Origin: Siphonodentalium dalli
Taxonomy: Eukaryota > Mollusca > Scaphopoda > Gadilida > Siphonodentaliidae
DNA length: 64,000 nucleotides
Direction of reading: 5' to 3'
NCBI GenBank assembly: GCA_032622095.1
Contig: CP136068.1
Location: 148,563,365-148,627,364 of the forward strand
Shown: positions 42,578 through 52,870 of the stretch, piece after piece
How positions within the stretch are numbered: the stretch's first letter is position 1
How the letters are laid out: each line of letters begins with the position of its first letter
Made by a program: the position numbers and the translations under genes
The notes under the pieces: generated by a model
Told to the model about the DNA's origin: nothing
Databases searched by the model: none
What the model saw: only the letters and a program-made list of their open reading frames with translations

Positions 42578-42884
42578 AGGATCGTGCAGACAGGGATACG
42601 AGCGTCGCGAACGTCGAGTCATGTGCTGTCGCCACGTCCCGATATTCGAGTCAATGCCGTGGACACCTTCTTGTGGTTTGCCGTCATCCCTCGTTTATTT
42701 TTCGTTTTCAAAATGGCCGTGGCATACCAATTTAATTATAGCATACATTTGTAGGCGGCACACGGTGTCCGCCCACATATTCTCTTTGAGTAGAGTGTTT
42801 TTGTATGATGCGAAAGTCTTGTTATCTAATACTTCATACACTTGGACTGCGATTAAAAGTTCCTCAATTACATATAGACATTGA
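42578..42884 (+). CDS. Cystine-knot-like precursor, proposed last coding exon
   Basis: With the first A completing a Val codon after exon 2, the protein continues GSCRQGYERRERRVMCC, then FESMPWTPSC, and stays open to TGA at 42882-42884. The splice joins Cys324-Val to Gly-Ser-Cys328, giving Cys-x-Gly-x-Cys, the core signature of cystine-knot ligands. A Cys-Cys pair follows at 341-342, with Cys357 and Cys383 later. Total modelled protein 426 residues (854 + 120 + 307 nt, divisible by three). The tail after residue about 362 has lower-complexity, hydrophobic character and may not be genuine; an undetected donor could truncate it. Intron 2 would be about 12.1 kb. Homology search is needed to confirm. 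Confidence 0.42.
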
Positions 42885-42896
42885 ATTTGAATTAAC

Positions 42897-42983
42897 CATT
42901 TTGGTTACCTCGGATGACCGTGGCAACTTATGTTGCTGAATTCATCAACATTGTCACGGTAATCCGAGGTAACTAAAATATGC
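42897..42983. repeat. Hairpin just downstream of the exon 3 stop
   Basis: The left arm TTGGTTACCTCGGATGACCG is mirrored by CGGTAATCCGAGGTAACTAA, and CAACTTATGTTG / CAACATTG fills the loop side. It starts 12 bp after the proposed stop codon, so it would be in the 3' UTR if the gene model holds. Confidence 0.8.
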
Positions 42984-43508
42984 AATGAAAAATGTATTTA
43001 TTTTCTCGCAGACATTCATGATTTCAGAGTGTTAACTGTGCGGATACCCTATAGTTGGGTTCATAAGCAAGATACTTCAGTGAGTTTGTTGCAAATATTT
43101 CCTGTCAAACTCTCCAATGACAAGCATGGAACATTGTTGTTTTTATTTTGTATAAACCGTTTTTTTTTTTTTTTTTTTACATTACTAGAACGTATCTCTC
43201 ATATTGTGAGGGCGAACATATTGTATCACGAGGTGATAATATTGACATATTTCTTATTTTTATTCAGGCATAATCTACATTCTTTGTGTTTAACTTAACT
43301 ACCTGCGATCGGTTGTTTTTGTTTGTAGTTAATTGACTACGGATGTTCACATAAACTTAAAATATTCCCTGATATCAAAGACTAAAATCTGATATATATT
43401 GTTCGATGGTGACATTTTTCGCGCCTTAATGACGTACAACTTTCACACTGGATTTCGCTGAGCCTTGCATGGGGGTTTACTTTGGATACCCGATTAAAAC
43501 CCGCCATC
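42984..43508. other. Non-coding; poly-T run
   Basis: An 18-20 bp T homopolymer lies at about 43160-43179. Nothing else recognised. Confidence 0.5.
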
Positions 43509-44368
43509 CGCGTAGACCCCGAAGCCACGACAAATAGTTTTCATGGCTGGCTCAACCGATTTTCGTGGCTGGTTAACTAGCTAAGCCGGCTCAGTCACGA
43601 CGTTCGTGGCTGACGAAATATGGCGGCTCAGCCGGCTGAGATGTTATCATTCAGCGTATTTTCGTTTCCGAAATGTTCCTAATCCCCTGTTACCGGTTAT
43701 AGACGCCGTTTTTTTTAGCGTTTGTGGTGAACCCGTATAATTCCAGACCACACGTAATCTTTTGATGTTGGGCTTTTCCATTATGGCGAAAATTCACGAA
43801 GGATTGGCATGGATATAGGCCTACTATCTAATCGGTATAAGTAGTTACATTGGGACTTCTGACTGCTATCACCACTGCCATCTTGCGATATATGCATGCA
43901 TCATTGAATGATGAACCCGATAGTAATGATATATAATATTTCAAACTATTTTCTATTCTTATGTGTATATATTGACAAATGCCAGTGATGTCTTAGACTG
44001 GGTGTTGTCGATATAAACAATTTATATTTTAACCCTTTCAATACCGAATGGATGCGCCCATTCAGTTATATGAAAGCATGCATTGGGATAGTCTATTCCA
44101 CATTAAGGAGCCATGTGTTCTGATAATATAACAACCATGCTATGTCCATGCGAGTATACCAATATTAGGCAATGCGGTTTAGTTCTTTGCGATTCACAGA
44201 ACAGTTGTGCTTGACATATAAGCCCATGCACACGGCTCAGCCATTTTACAATTCCGGCGGCGGAGATTTTTAAATGTGGCTGGCGTTAGAAATAATATGG
44301 CTGGCGGCGGCTTGTAGCCAATATGGCTGGCGGCGGCGGCGTACGATGGCGGCTTCGGGCTCTACGCC
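43509..44368. mobile_element. Possible element with GC-rich ends sharing GCGTAGACCCCGAAGCC
   Basis: CGCGTAGACCCCGAAGCC at 43510 and GGCTTCGGGCTCTACGCC at 44351-44368 are near inverted repeats. Both ends also carry GGCTGGC/GGCGGC-rich subterminal repeats (for example ATGGCTGGCGGCGG), while the interior is AT-rich. No target duplication seen, so tentative. Confidence 0.4.
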
Positions 44369-45638
44369 ATCGTGTAAGTATCTTCAAGTGTTTGAATCAA
44401 GCCATGCACAGTGATCTGAACTGACCATTTGTCTACGACATATTTTCACCGCATGTGGTCGCGCCTGTGAAATCAATACATTCTTTGTTTGGCGCCTGTG
44501 CTTAGATTGACTGAGTGTATGCTGTAAATAATTCCAGAGAAGGCTGCACACACTGTATGTTTTATTTATTGCATTGATACCATTCAGTGGTGAGAGTGTC
44601 TAACATTCGTGTGGACTTGTAATATCTCACATTCGTGTGGCCCTCCGGTGGATTGTGAACCAATCGTGTGCAGTTTTGTGGTTGAAACAATTTAAATTTG
44701 ATGAATTTCCAATGTATTACTAACTGTTTATATCCTACCGTTGTACATGTATATTTACTCTATTGTGACATGTTCAATTTGTTGTATTCAGGTTGAATAA
44801 TATACCATTTACACAAAAGTAGGGTGGATTGATGACTTATGTGAAACACATGTGTTATTATAGTACTATAACATACATTGTTTTTCCTTTAAATTGATAG
44901 TTCGAAATTGCGAGTTTTTGAAAATTCACGAATGCGGCGCCTTTTTAAGATGGAAGTATGAGCCAGAATACCAGATAACAGCGGGATATATATGAAACCC
45001 GCATATACCGCCTTAAAATGTCATGAATCCCGCGTGGCAAAAAAAAAACCCTGACGGTTTTATATACCTAATATGACCATACGCTAGCGCAATTAACGAA
45101 CCAAAGCTAAACCACTCACATGAGGGTAGCTGTGGCTTTTAATTTTTTTTTTATCAAAATCAATTTATAGATTCCCTGGTATTCCCACCAAATAAGATTC
45201 ACATATAAGCCTATGTTTCCTGGGGTGATTATCATATATTACACTCCGTACACAACGGTCCGTCGAAAGAATGGACCCCAATCGCATTTCCGGATAGTCT
45301 TGATTGTCAGCTAGATTACACATGGTATAAACTACCAATATCAAAGTGAAAATATTTATACCTTGTCGACCGGGGAACTGGAACATTGTTACTGAATTTA
45401 ACCAATATATTTCTTGACGCTTGGTGAGCGCTGCGACTGAGATACTATGTGGAGAAGCATGACCATTTCATAGCTGTTCATTTCATTCAGAGAGAGTTCG
45501 CCTGAACCTGCATGAATGTATCTTCTGCTTTGTTCAAAATAATGTGTTGCCCTTCGATTCCAGAAAATAGTATCATATTTATGGATTATCACATGCATGT
45601 TTGTACTAAATAGTCTTATGATAACAATTAATTCCATA
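44369..45638. other. Non-coding, nothing recognised
   Basis: Contains one short repeated phrase (ACATTCGTGTGGAC / ACATTCGTGTGGCC at about 44603 and 44628). Short minus-strand ORFs at 45165-45637 have no recognisable features. Confidence 0.45.
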
Positions 45639-46003
45639 TTAACCCTTTACCCAACAGAACGCCCAGAAACGCCCTAACAGCCTAAATTATCTTCGGTCTG
45701 TCTCAATAAAACCATGGAAATATGGGTATCATTGGAACCGGCTCATTGAGCACATTGTGATAGTTACAGTTATGCCCTGTGCCAATGCATTCTCTTATAT
45801 ATGCGAGTCGACCATAGGTCGCCTCGCATATATAAGAGAATGCATTGGCCTAAAAAAAACTTTTTTTTAACACTTTTTACCATTTTTTCTTTAATATGTG
45901 TTAAGCCAATGCATTCTCTTATATATGCGAGGCGACCTATGGTCGACTCGCATATATAAGAGAATGCATTGGCACAGGGCCCTTCTGTTGGGTAAAGGGT
46001 TAA
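45639..46003 (+). mobile_element. Family A element, copy 5 (short form)
   Basis: TTAACCCTTTACCCAACAGA to TGTTGGGTAAAGGGTTAA. Both the unique arm and the inter-hairpin spacer are shortened (365 bp against about 400), but the two hairpins are intact. Confidence 0.88.
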
Positions 46004-46629
46004 ATATATGTTATTTCGTTTCACACAGGAACGTAGAGTACCAATTGCTGTATATTAAAGGCCCACCTTAGCACAGAAGATCGGTAAATTTGTGATCTCA
46101 ATCTTATTATATTTCACATCACGAATTTCGATCACTTTTCCCTCGCCCCGCAGGGTGTAGACCGTAGTTACTATAGTGTCGTTAACTATTGTGTCATCTT
46201 CTCAATAAAAGGTAAACTTATACCCGTTACCACCCCTACGAATGAACTTAAATTGTAATTCAATATTCATAATTCTCATTTGCAATTCCAGTAATCGAAA
46301 GATACAGTAACAAGATTTCCGATTACGACATTATGCTTCAAGCACACCGATCTTCCGTGCGACAAAAGTGCTCGCACAAATTCAAAACAGCAGCGTCGTA
46401 TTAGATAATAATTGGTGACGCCACTAAATCAGATATAGTCTATATACGACCCAAAGCGGTCAGCTTTGGTTCGTTATTATATATGACAGATGAAATGGGT
46501 CGAAAAATAATAAAATTGCCCGCGTTGGAAGCAACTCTCCCATATGGGGTGTCAGCCATCCTATGTTGCATAATATGATAAATGTAATTATACATGTATA
46601 ACTGTATTTGTTGGGTGGGTAGCATGGGT
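46004..46629. other. Non-coding, nothing recognised
   Basis: No gene or repeat end identified. Confidence 0.4.
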
Positions 46630-46765
46630 GCAGGACGTTTCGACACGTCGACGTTTCGGCACCTGGTTTTCAAGACGTTTCGGCACCTGGGTTTTCGGCA
46701 CTTGGTTGTTTCGACCATATCACTTGGACCTTTCCGCACTTCACCGAAGACGTTTCGGCACATGG
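46630..46765 (+). repeat. Degenerate minisatellite of GACGTTTCGGCACCTGG
   Basis: The motif or close variants occur five or six times (for example at about 46633, 46645, 46673, 46692, 46747). The antisense ORF rich in CRNV-type repeats is produced by it. Confidence 0.75.
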
Positions 46766-47378
46766 TTCAAGTGAAATGAAAGCTCGTTATTTCTACCATA
46801 TCAGGAATGACTAACACGGAATGCACTTTTCTGTTCCATGCCATTGCTCAAATTTGTATTTTTATGACTTCAATGCGTCTTTCTGAGACATATAATACTC
46901 GATCAATCAAGCGCAAATCTTCAAGTGGCTTTAATATATGTCATATTTAAACTAAATATAAGCAACATGTACTTTTCCTGTCGTATTTCTGATTTTTTAT
47001 TTTTGAAATGATTAGTAAGCAGTCGAACAGATTTAAATGCTGTTATGACTTCTGTCCTTTAATCGATCAACGGAGATCACTACCAGTCCGGTATATTTGT
47101 CGTTCGTGTTCGTTAAGTTCCCACTATATGTGACATCTATCAAAGTAGATAAAATAATTATGCCTTATATAAATTGAATAGCACGATTGGGAAGCATATA
47201 CAATAGTGACGACCACTCCATGTTGTGTCCCGCAAGGAAGGTAAATTATGCACGTCTAATTAGCCGGGAGCTAGTGACACACAAAGCGGCTGTCCAGATA
47301 ATGATGTATACAGATATACTTAACAACCCGACGAGCGATCGTGTTCAAAGGACGTCATGATTAAGTAGCCAAGGGTCA
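46766..47378. other. Non-coding; inverted fragment of the 13240 repeat
   Basis: At about 46860-46945, GACTTCAATGCGTCTTTCTGAG and GCAAATCTTCAAGTGGCTTTAA are the reverse of 13245-13380. Confidence 0.5.
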
Positions 47379-47502
47379 GACCGAAGTTAAGGTTGGGGTG
47401 AGGCGACCAATTTGTTTCCACCCTGACAGAAAATCTCAGTGACCGAAGCTAAGGTTGGGATGAGGCGACCAATTTGTTTCCGCCCTGACAGAAAATCTCA
47501 GT
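47379..47502 (+). repeat. Tandem duplication, period 62 bp
   Basis: GACCGAAGTTAAGGTTGGGG at 47379 and GACCGAAGCTAAGGTTGGGA at 47441, each followed by AGGCGACCAATTTGTTTCC and CCCTGACAGAAAATCTCAG. Only a few differences, so recent. Confidence 0.9.
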
Positions 47503-47876
47503 TCCTAACAGTTAAACATTGACAAGATTAAATGTCACTGATCTGCACAATAGCAAACTAGACATCTAAAACTGTTGAAATTCAAAAGAAGATAATTCAT
47601 GCCTCCGAATTAGGTGACATGTTTTTGAATAGAAATTTTTTTTCTAAAAACGAAATTAAATTAAACTGTTGTTTGATCCTTATGAACATGACAAAAATAG
47701 AAAGCTAATATTATGATATTGTTACCCTCACTGGTGTGTTAGTTCAACAATATCCACTTCGATATGGGGCAAAGATATTCTTTTGAAAACCAGGAAGCGT
47801 TGTGGGTAAAGAAGTGTAAAAATTGCTTTAACCGTTTCATGACGGGAGCTACTTTGGTGCAGCATTAAAGATAATG

Positions 47877-48107
47877 TCCAGTGCATTATCATATTATGAG
47901 ATTCTCCAATATAGGGAGCCTCGCATATATATATATATAAGAGAATACACTGGCTCACAAGGTCAGTGTAAATATTGTTAGGCCAATGTATTCTGATATG
48001 CGAGGCGGCTCGCATTTATAAGAGAATGCACTGGCTTACGTTGTCAAGGTCAATATTGTAGGCTCCCTATGAGAGACTCGCATATATAAGAGAATGCATG
48101 GCACAGG
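47877..48107. repeat. Degenerate relatives of the A/B hairpin
   Basis: CTCGCATATATATATATATAAG then AGAATACACTGGC; GCCAATGTATTCTGATATGCGAGGC; GCATTTATAAGAGAATGCACTGGC; ACTCGCATATATAAGAGAATGC. The stem sequence of the cassette is present in partial, shuffled copies without TTAA or family B ends. Confidence 0.7.
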
Positions 48108-48654
48108 ATATCCCAAAATTTCAGGAAGATACAGCCATGGAAGGGTTAATACTATATATTTCCTGCAACATAAATCAACACCTTGCACTACAGATAAATG
48201 TTCCAGCGTGTGGATGTATCCATAAATTTGAGGATGGGCTTCAATTCTGGAAGATTATTAAGTTGATGAACATTTTGCCCTTATCAGCAATGTTGAAATT
48301 AGCCACCTCTGCACTACCTTAACGATCCATCAAGACATATAACGCACGGTAGTCAACACTGTCTTATATTAGGTCGTGTATCTTATGTGGACAGAGTTCG
48401 ATTGTGTGCTATAATTAGCCATGACGGGTTTCGAATATTTTGATTGAAATTATCTCTGGCGGAACGACACGTGTGATTACGTGTACAGTGTTTACATAAG
48501 CTTATTGTTATTTGAAACATGGATTCGGAGATGGGTGCGTTCAAGTTGTCCGTGTCTTCTCTAGAATGTAAGTTTATTACTCTGGTATTAAATGTGTTTA
48601 TTTCAGTTCTAAAATTATACATAGGAACGGTATATTATTCATTTTATTCAGTTT
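48108..48654. other. Non-coding, no supported gene
   Basis: A plus-strand ORF of 74 codons (48098-48322) overlaps the degenerate hairpin and has no recognised features. Confidence 0.4.
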
Positions 48655-48758
48655 CATATTAAATAGTGGGAAATGTTCAACAAACATTCTTTTGGTGAAC
48701 TTAGTATCTGTATTTTACCTGAGGGATCTACTCGTCAATGAGCATTACGTATAGAACG
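48655..48758 (+). repeat. Repeat L, adjacent to family A copy 6
   Basis: GAAATGTTCAACAAACATTC and TGGTGAACTTAGTATCTGTATTTTACC are diverged forms of the L hairpin at 17270-17345, followed by the same ACTCGTCAATGAGCATT-type flank (compare ACTCAACTAATGAGTATT at about 17339). Confidence 0.5.
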
Positions 48759-48760
48759 GG

Positions 48761-49149
48761 TTAACCCTTTACCCAACAGAAGGGCCCTGTGCCAATGCAT
48801 TCTCTTATATATGCGAGTCGACCATAGGTCGCCTCGCATATATAAGAGAATGCATTGGCTTAACACATTAAAAATTATAAAATTGTTAAAGAATGTAAGA
48901 AAAAATAGTAAAAAGTGTTTTTTTTAGGCCAATGCATTCTCTTATATATGCGAGGCGACCTATGGTCGACTCGCATATATAAGAGAATGCATTGGCACAT
49001 GGCATAACTGTAACTATCACAATGTGGTCAAGGAGCCGGTTCCAATGATATCCATATTTGTATGGTTCTATTGAGACAGACCGAAGATATTTTAGGCTGT
49101 TGAATCTTTATTTGGCCGGTTTTGGCCGGTTTGTTGGGTAAAGGGTTAA
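48761..49149 (-). mobile_element. Family A element, copy 6
   Basis: TTAACCCTTTACCCAACAGA to GTTGGGTAAAGGGTTAA; long unique arm on the right. Two hairpins; the outer edge of the right cassette reads GGCACATGGC instead of GGCACAGGGC. Confidence 0.88.
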
Positions 49150-49559
49150 TATATATTTATAATAAATTTACTCTTCATATATACTTTGTTCGTTCGGCAA
49201 ATTCGAATGTCATATATGTATAAACTCTCACGTTAGAGCAGTTGGCCAATCACTTCCAAGAAATTACAAATGCATGTGCTCTCTATATACTTGTAACATG
49301 ATGTTTACGGTGAGAGGCCGGGACCGCCAGGGAGAGCCCCGGAACCCCCATGGGCCCGTGGACGCTATAAGCACATTCTCAGCTAAGTGGGCCCAATGGA
49401 CATGATGTTTCACCGAAAAATCGAAGTTAACCATAAGAGCCAATTCGGTTAGTTTCTTGAAGTAGAGTATCCATATAATTGAAATCTGTATTGGCGGACG
49501 TTTTAACAAATTATCCCCTGACATACAACAGATGGAAATATGGGCCTCCAATTTCCCAC
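49150..49559. other. Non-coding, nothing recognised
   Basis: A short GC-rich patch (AGGCCGGGACCGCCAGGGAG, 49315-49350) stands out from the AT-rich surroundings; the minus-strand ORF across it has no support. Confidence 0.4.
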
Positions 49560-49891
49560 GCGACAGAATACGTTACATACGTTACCACTGCCGACTAGGC
49601 TAACGTCATTATGTATAACACATCGAGATTGCATTCGGATTTGCAAAGTATTAAAATGATCTGAAACTCCTTCAAGATCACAAAACTAGTGCTCTAATTC
49701 ATTCTCTTCTCAATCCTTGGAAATTAAGCAAACATGTATTGTGGCGGACATGCATGTTCAAAATGATATATGATTATATGATATTATAAACTAATGTATT
49801 TGGAAGTATATTATCTGCGATGGCTGTCTATTCAAATCAAGATTTTACTATTAGCATGCGTCTCGTTCACGGTGGTAACGTATTCTGTCGC
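49560..49891. mobile_element. Candidate MITE with 17-bp inverted ends GCGACAGAATACGTTAC
   Basis: GCGACAGAATACGTTAC at 49560-49576 and its reverse complement GTAACGTATTCTGTCGC at 49875-49891 are perfect inverted repeats 332 bp apart. The inner parts (CCACTGCC / GGTGG) are also partly complementary. No target duplication is evident. The same end motif occurs alone at about 56240-56275 and 56613-56631. Confidence 0.65.
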
Positions 49892-50518
49892 TTCATACCT
49901 TAAGTGCTCACAAGCTATACATTAAACATAAAATACTCATTTGACATTAAGACAATCAATTTTATTCCATATCATGTCAAATGTACAAGATTAATACTGT
50001 TAAATATGCATGCAATTAACAATTAAGCATGCAGTGACTGCGTAGTGGGTAGGTGCTACTTATACGCTCAATATTGTTTATATAGGCTAAATCTGACGTC
50101 TGCGTGGTATGGATGGGGTCTCGACGTGATATATATATATGAACGTTATGAATTCAGTTACATGATTGTACATTGACGCACACATCAGCCGTGCTCTTTA
50201 ATATGAAAGCAAGTGATCACAATCGACTAGTCCACGCAATCGTGTATATATATACCTTCCCAAGAAACAACCAACACGCATTTCCTAATGAATAAACAAC
50301 TCCTGGCATGTCAGGCACGAAGTCTATTGAAGCTGCCGAGCATTCCACAAATACACGGATCACATGTGAGATACTGCTTTGAGCTTACGATATATACATG
50401 TATGTTTAAAAAATACGATTTTTTCACGCCTATTTTGGAGCGCAAACCACCAAGTGACTTTATTTGATAAATGAAGGTCTGTTGTTGAAAGTTTTAGGTG
50501 GGATATGTGTTCAATTCT
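49892..50518. other. Non-coding, nothing recognised
   Basis: AT-rich, with short TA runs near 50130 and 50245. No ORF. Confidence 0.4.
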
Positions 50519-50700
50519 AGCCAGGGTTGGGGCGATTACATTCCAATGTAATTGATTACGATTACAATTACTTTTGATTTACATGATTACGATTATTGAT
50601 TAAATATTTTTCAAATGTAATTGATTACGATTACATTACTTTAGTAAAATGTAACTGATTACTTTGGATTACATCTGATTACAATGTTTAGTTTCCAACC
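50519..50700 (+). repeat. GTAATTGATTACGATTACA repeat
   Basis: About ten degenerate copies of TGTAATTGATTACGATTAC/ACTTT. This low-complexity type is widespread in invertebrate repeats (recollection). The TAATTGATTA core also resembles homeodomain half-sites, with no evidence of function. Confidence 0.75.
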
Positions 50701-51466
50701 ATTTTGATCCCATAGGAATAACTAATGAAATAAATCAAATTAAAATATCAAATGTTATTTAATAACTATATAATACGTAAACAAGGAACGATTGAACAAA
50801 TAAAACAACCAAGCAATAAACACATAAACGCTTTTAATTAATTTGTGATGTTCTGTCATGGAGTTGTGCACCAACATATTTGGAATAGACCATGTTTTAT
50901 GTGTATTTATTTAATTTTATTAAGTATAGTTTTCATTTCGCTCGAATCCAAAATATCATCGAGTGAAATGTTAATACGCTCGTATATGCTTAGCTGCTAA
51001 TTTGTATACGAAGCATTTATATAAATGACCCAAATTGCACAAGTAAGCCCAAGATAGAGTTAAAACGAACTTAATTACAAACTATATACCGGTACACGGC
51101 CTGGCTAAATCGACAAGGACTCACTTTATCGTTCATATTGCATCAATGTGAAATGACAACTGTGGACAAAATTAAATTAAAACATGTGTCCACAAGACAC
51201 CATAAACACTCCCCCGATCCAAATTCAGTTGACCGCCGTCAATTTTGATGGGGTTTGTGGTGACTGTTTAATGCGTCTGGGGGGGGGGGGGGTAAATTAC
51301 AGCACCCTTTGTTTGACCTTAATATATAAAGGAACCGAGAAATGGAATGGGTCACCTACACGAACCGCTCTGCGTGGGCGGCTGCCATGTTCGAATAAGG
51401 AATGGAAGTCACGTGGTTCGTATAAGTTTAATAAAAGCTGAAAAATGCGACTTTTTGAAAAAACAG
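50701..51466. other. Non-coding; poly-G run
   Basis: A G-run of about 12 lies at 51280-51292. Small ORFs on both strands around it are not supported. Confidence 0.45.
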
Positions 51467-51525
51467 TGGCGGCCATTTTGAAAAAAAAAGTGGCGTCCAT
51501 ATTGAAAAAAAGTGGCGGCCATTTT
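51467..51525 (+). repeat. Three tandem copies of AGTGGCGGCCATTTTGAAAAAA
   Basis: Period about 20-22 bp. GGCGGCCATTTT resembles the YY1 consensus on its complementary strand; functional meaning unproven. Confidence 0.75.
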
Positions 51526-52389
51526 GAATCAGTCGACCATTATGATTGGTTTGTTGGGGGAAAAATCAGTCATCGCAGTTCACATTGACCATTTATGTCA
51601 AATTGCATGCTTTGCGTCACAATAAAGTGAACGATTCTGTTACTACCGTTGATACATAATTACATGTATAAGAAGGCAATGTAACTCACCAAAATTGATC
51701 ATAAGTGGTGTAAATTCAACATAATTGATATTTCGTTGTTTTCACTTGGTTATTTTCACGTATCCTTCCAAATAATAGTCATCGTATTTCCCGGACAGAC
51801 CCGATTAAATTGGGAGAGAACCGACTCGATTGGGAGAGAACCGATCGAGATATCACAATTCGCAGTTTTCGTCGTTGTTATTACTCGCACAATAGGATTT
51901 TCATTATGACTACGTTATTTGGGACCATAGATTATGAGGGGAATGGAAAAACGAATCGAATTATCACCTAGATGGCTCAACAATTGCGTTTTAACTGTCA
52001 AAAACTCACGAAAATGTATAATTTGGATCACCAGGAACCGTCACAAATCAGTCAAGAACCATCACAAATCGGCGATAGAACGACTTCCGATGTAACAGTT
52101 CCTACACAGTGGGTGACCATTTCAGTCCATAAATTTGGCCGAAATTATTTAAATTATCTAAATATGCGGGATTTTCTTTGAAAACAATTTTGTCGATATC
52201 ACGTACACGGGGGTGATCCCACTGGAACACAAACCATTTGTTAATTGTCATCTCAATACATCCAAAATAGCGTACAAAAGCCTCAATAGAGTATTTAAGA
52301 CCATCAAGTGTGTTCCATCCCATCCAATTGGTTTACGAAACCACGATACACTAGCTGGTTGGTTTGAGATATTCGATGATGGTTTTGTA
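51526..52389. other. Non-coding, no supported gene
   Basis: Opposed small ORFs at 51972-52395 on both strands have no recognisable content. A CACAAATC(A/G) phrase is duplicated at about 52042-52070. Confidence 0.4.
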
Positions 52390-52870
52390 CACTAGTTGGG
52401 ACACTCATAGGTTGGGTTGTGGGACATTTTGCATGGGATGGATTTAGACACCAGTTGTTTTAGACACTTCTGATTCTGATGGTTTGAGGTAATCGTCGTG
52501 ATACATGGGACACCCATTTGGATTGTTATGAACAGTCATTAAATGGCGTGGGACACCCAGTGGATGGTTTGGGGTTCTCAATTGATGGTTTGAGCGGGGT
52601 TGGACACCATTTGGATGATTTGGGACACTAGTGGGGTTGATTTGGGATACATATTGGGCGTTTTGAGACTCTAGTTGGCTGATTTGTGACACCAATCTAT
52701 GAACTTTTTGTTTGGTATAGCATATTAACTAAGATGTTGGATTGAGACACTCGTTGCGTGGATTTACACTCTTTGGGTGGTTTGGGACCCTCGGTAAGTG
52801 GGATTGGACACTCATTGGATATATTTGGATAATATTTATGTTGCTTTTGACACTCATCTGATGCATATAT
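52390..52870 (+). repeat. Degenerate minisatellite of TTTGGGACACTCATTTGGATGG
   Basis: About 18-20 loose units of 20-28 bp (for example TTTGGGACACTAGTGGGG, TGGGACACCCAGTGGATGG, TTGGACACTCATTGGAT). No period gives a clean array. The minus-strand ORF (52444-52695) rich in NHPNG-type repeats is its shadow. Confidence 0.8.

Noticed and set aside
46440-46763. 107-codon minus-strand ORF rich in CRNV/KCRKPRCRN repeats resembling a Cys-rich peptide
   Set aside because: Encoded by the GACGTTTCGGCACCTGG minisatellite; no signal peptide.
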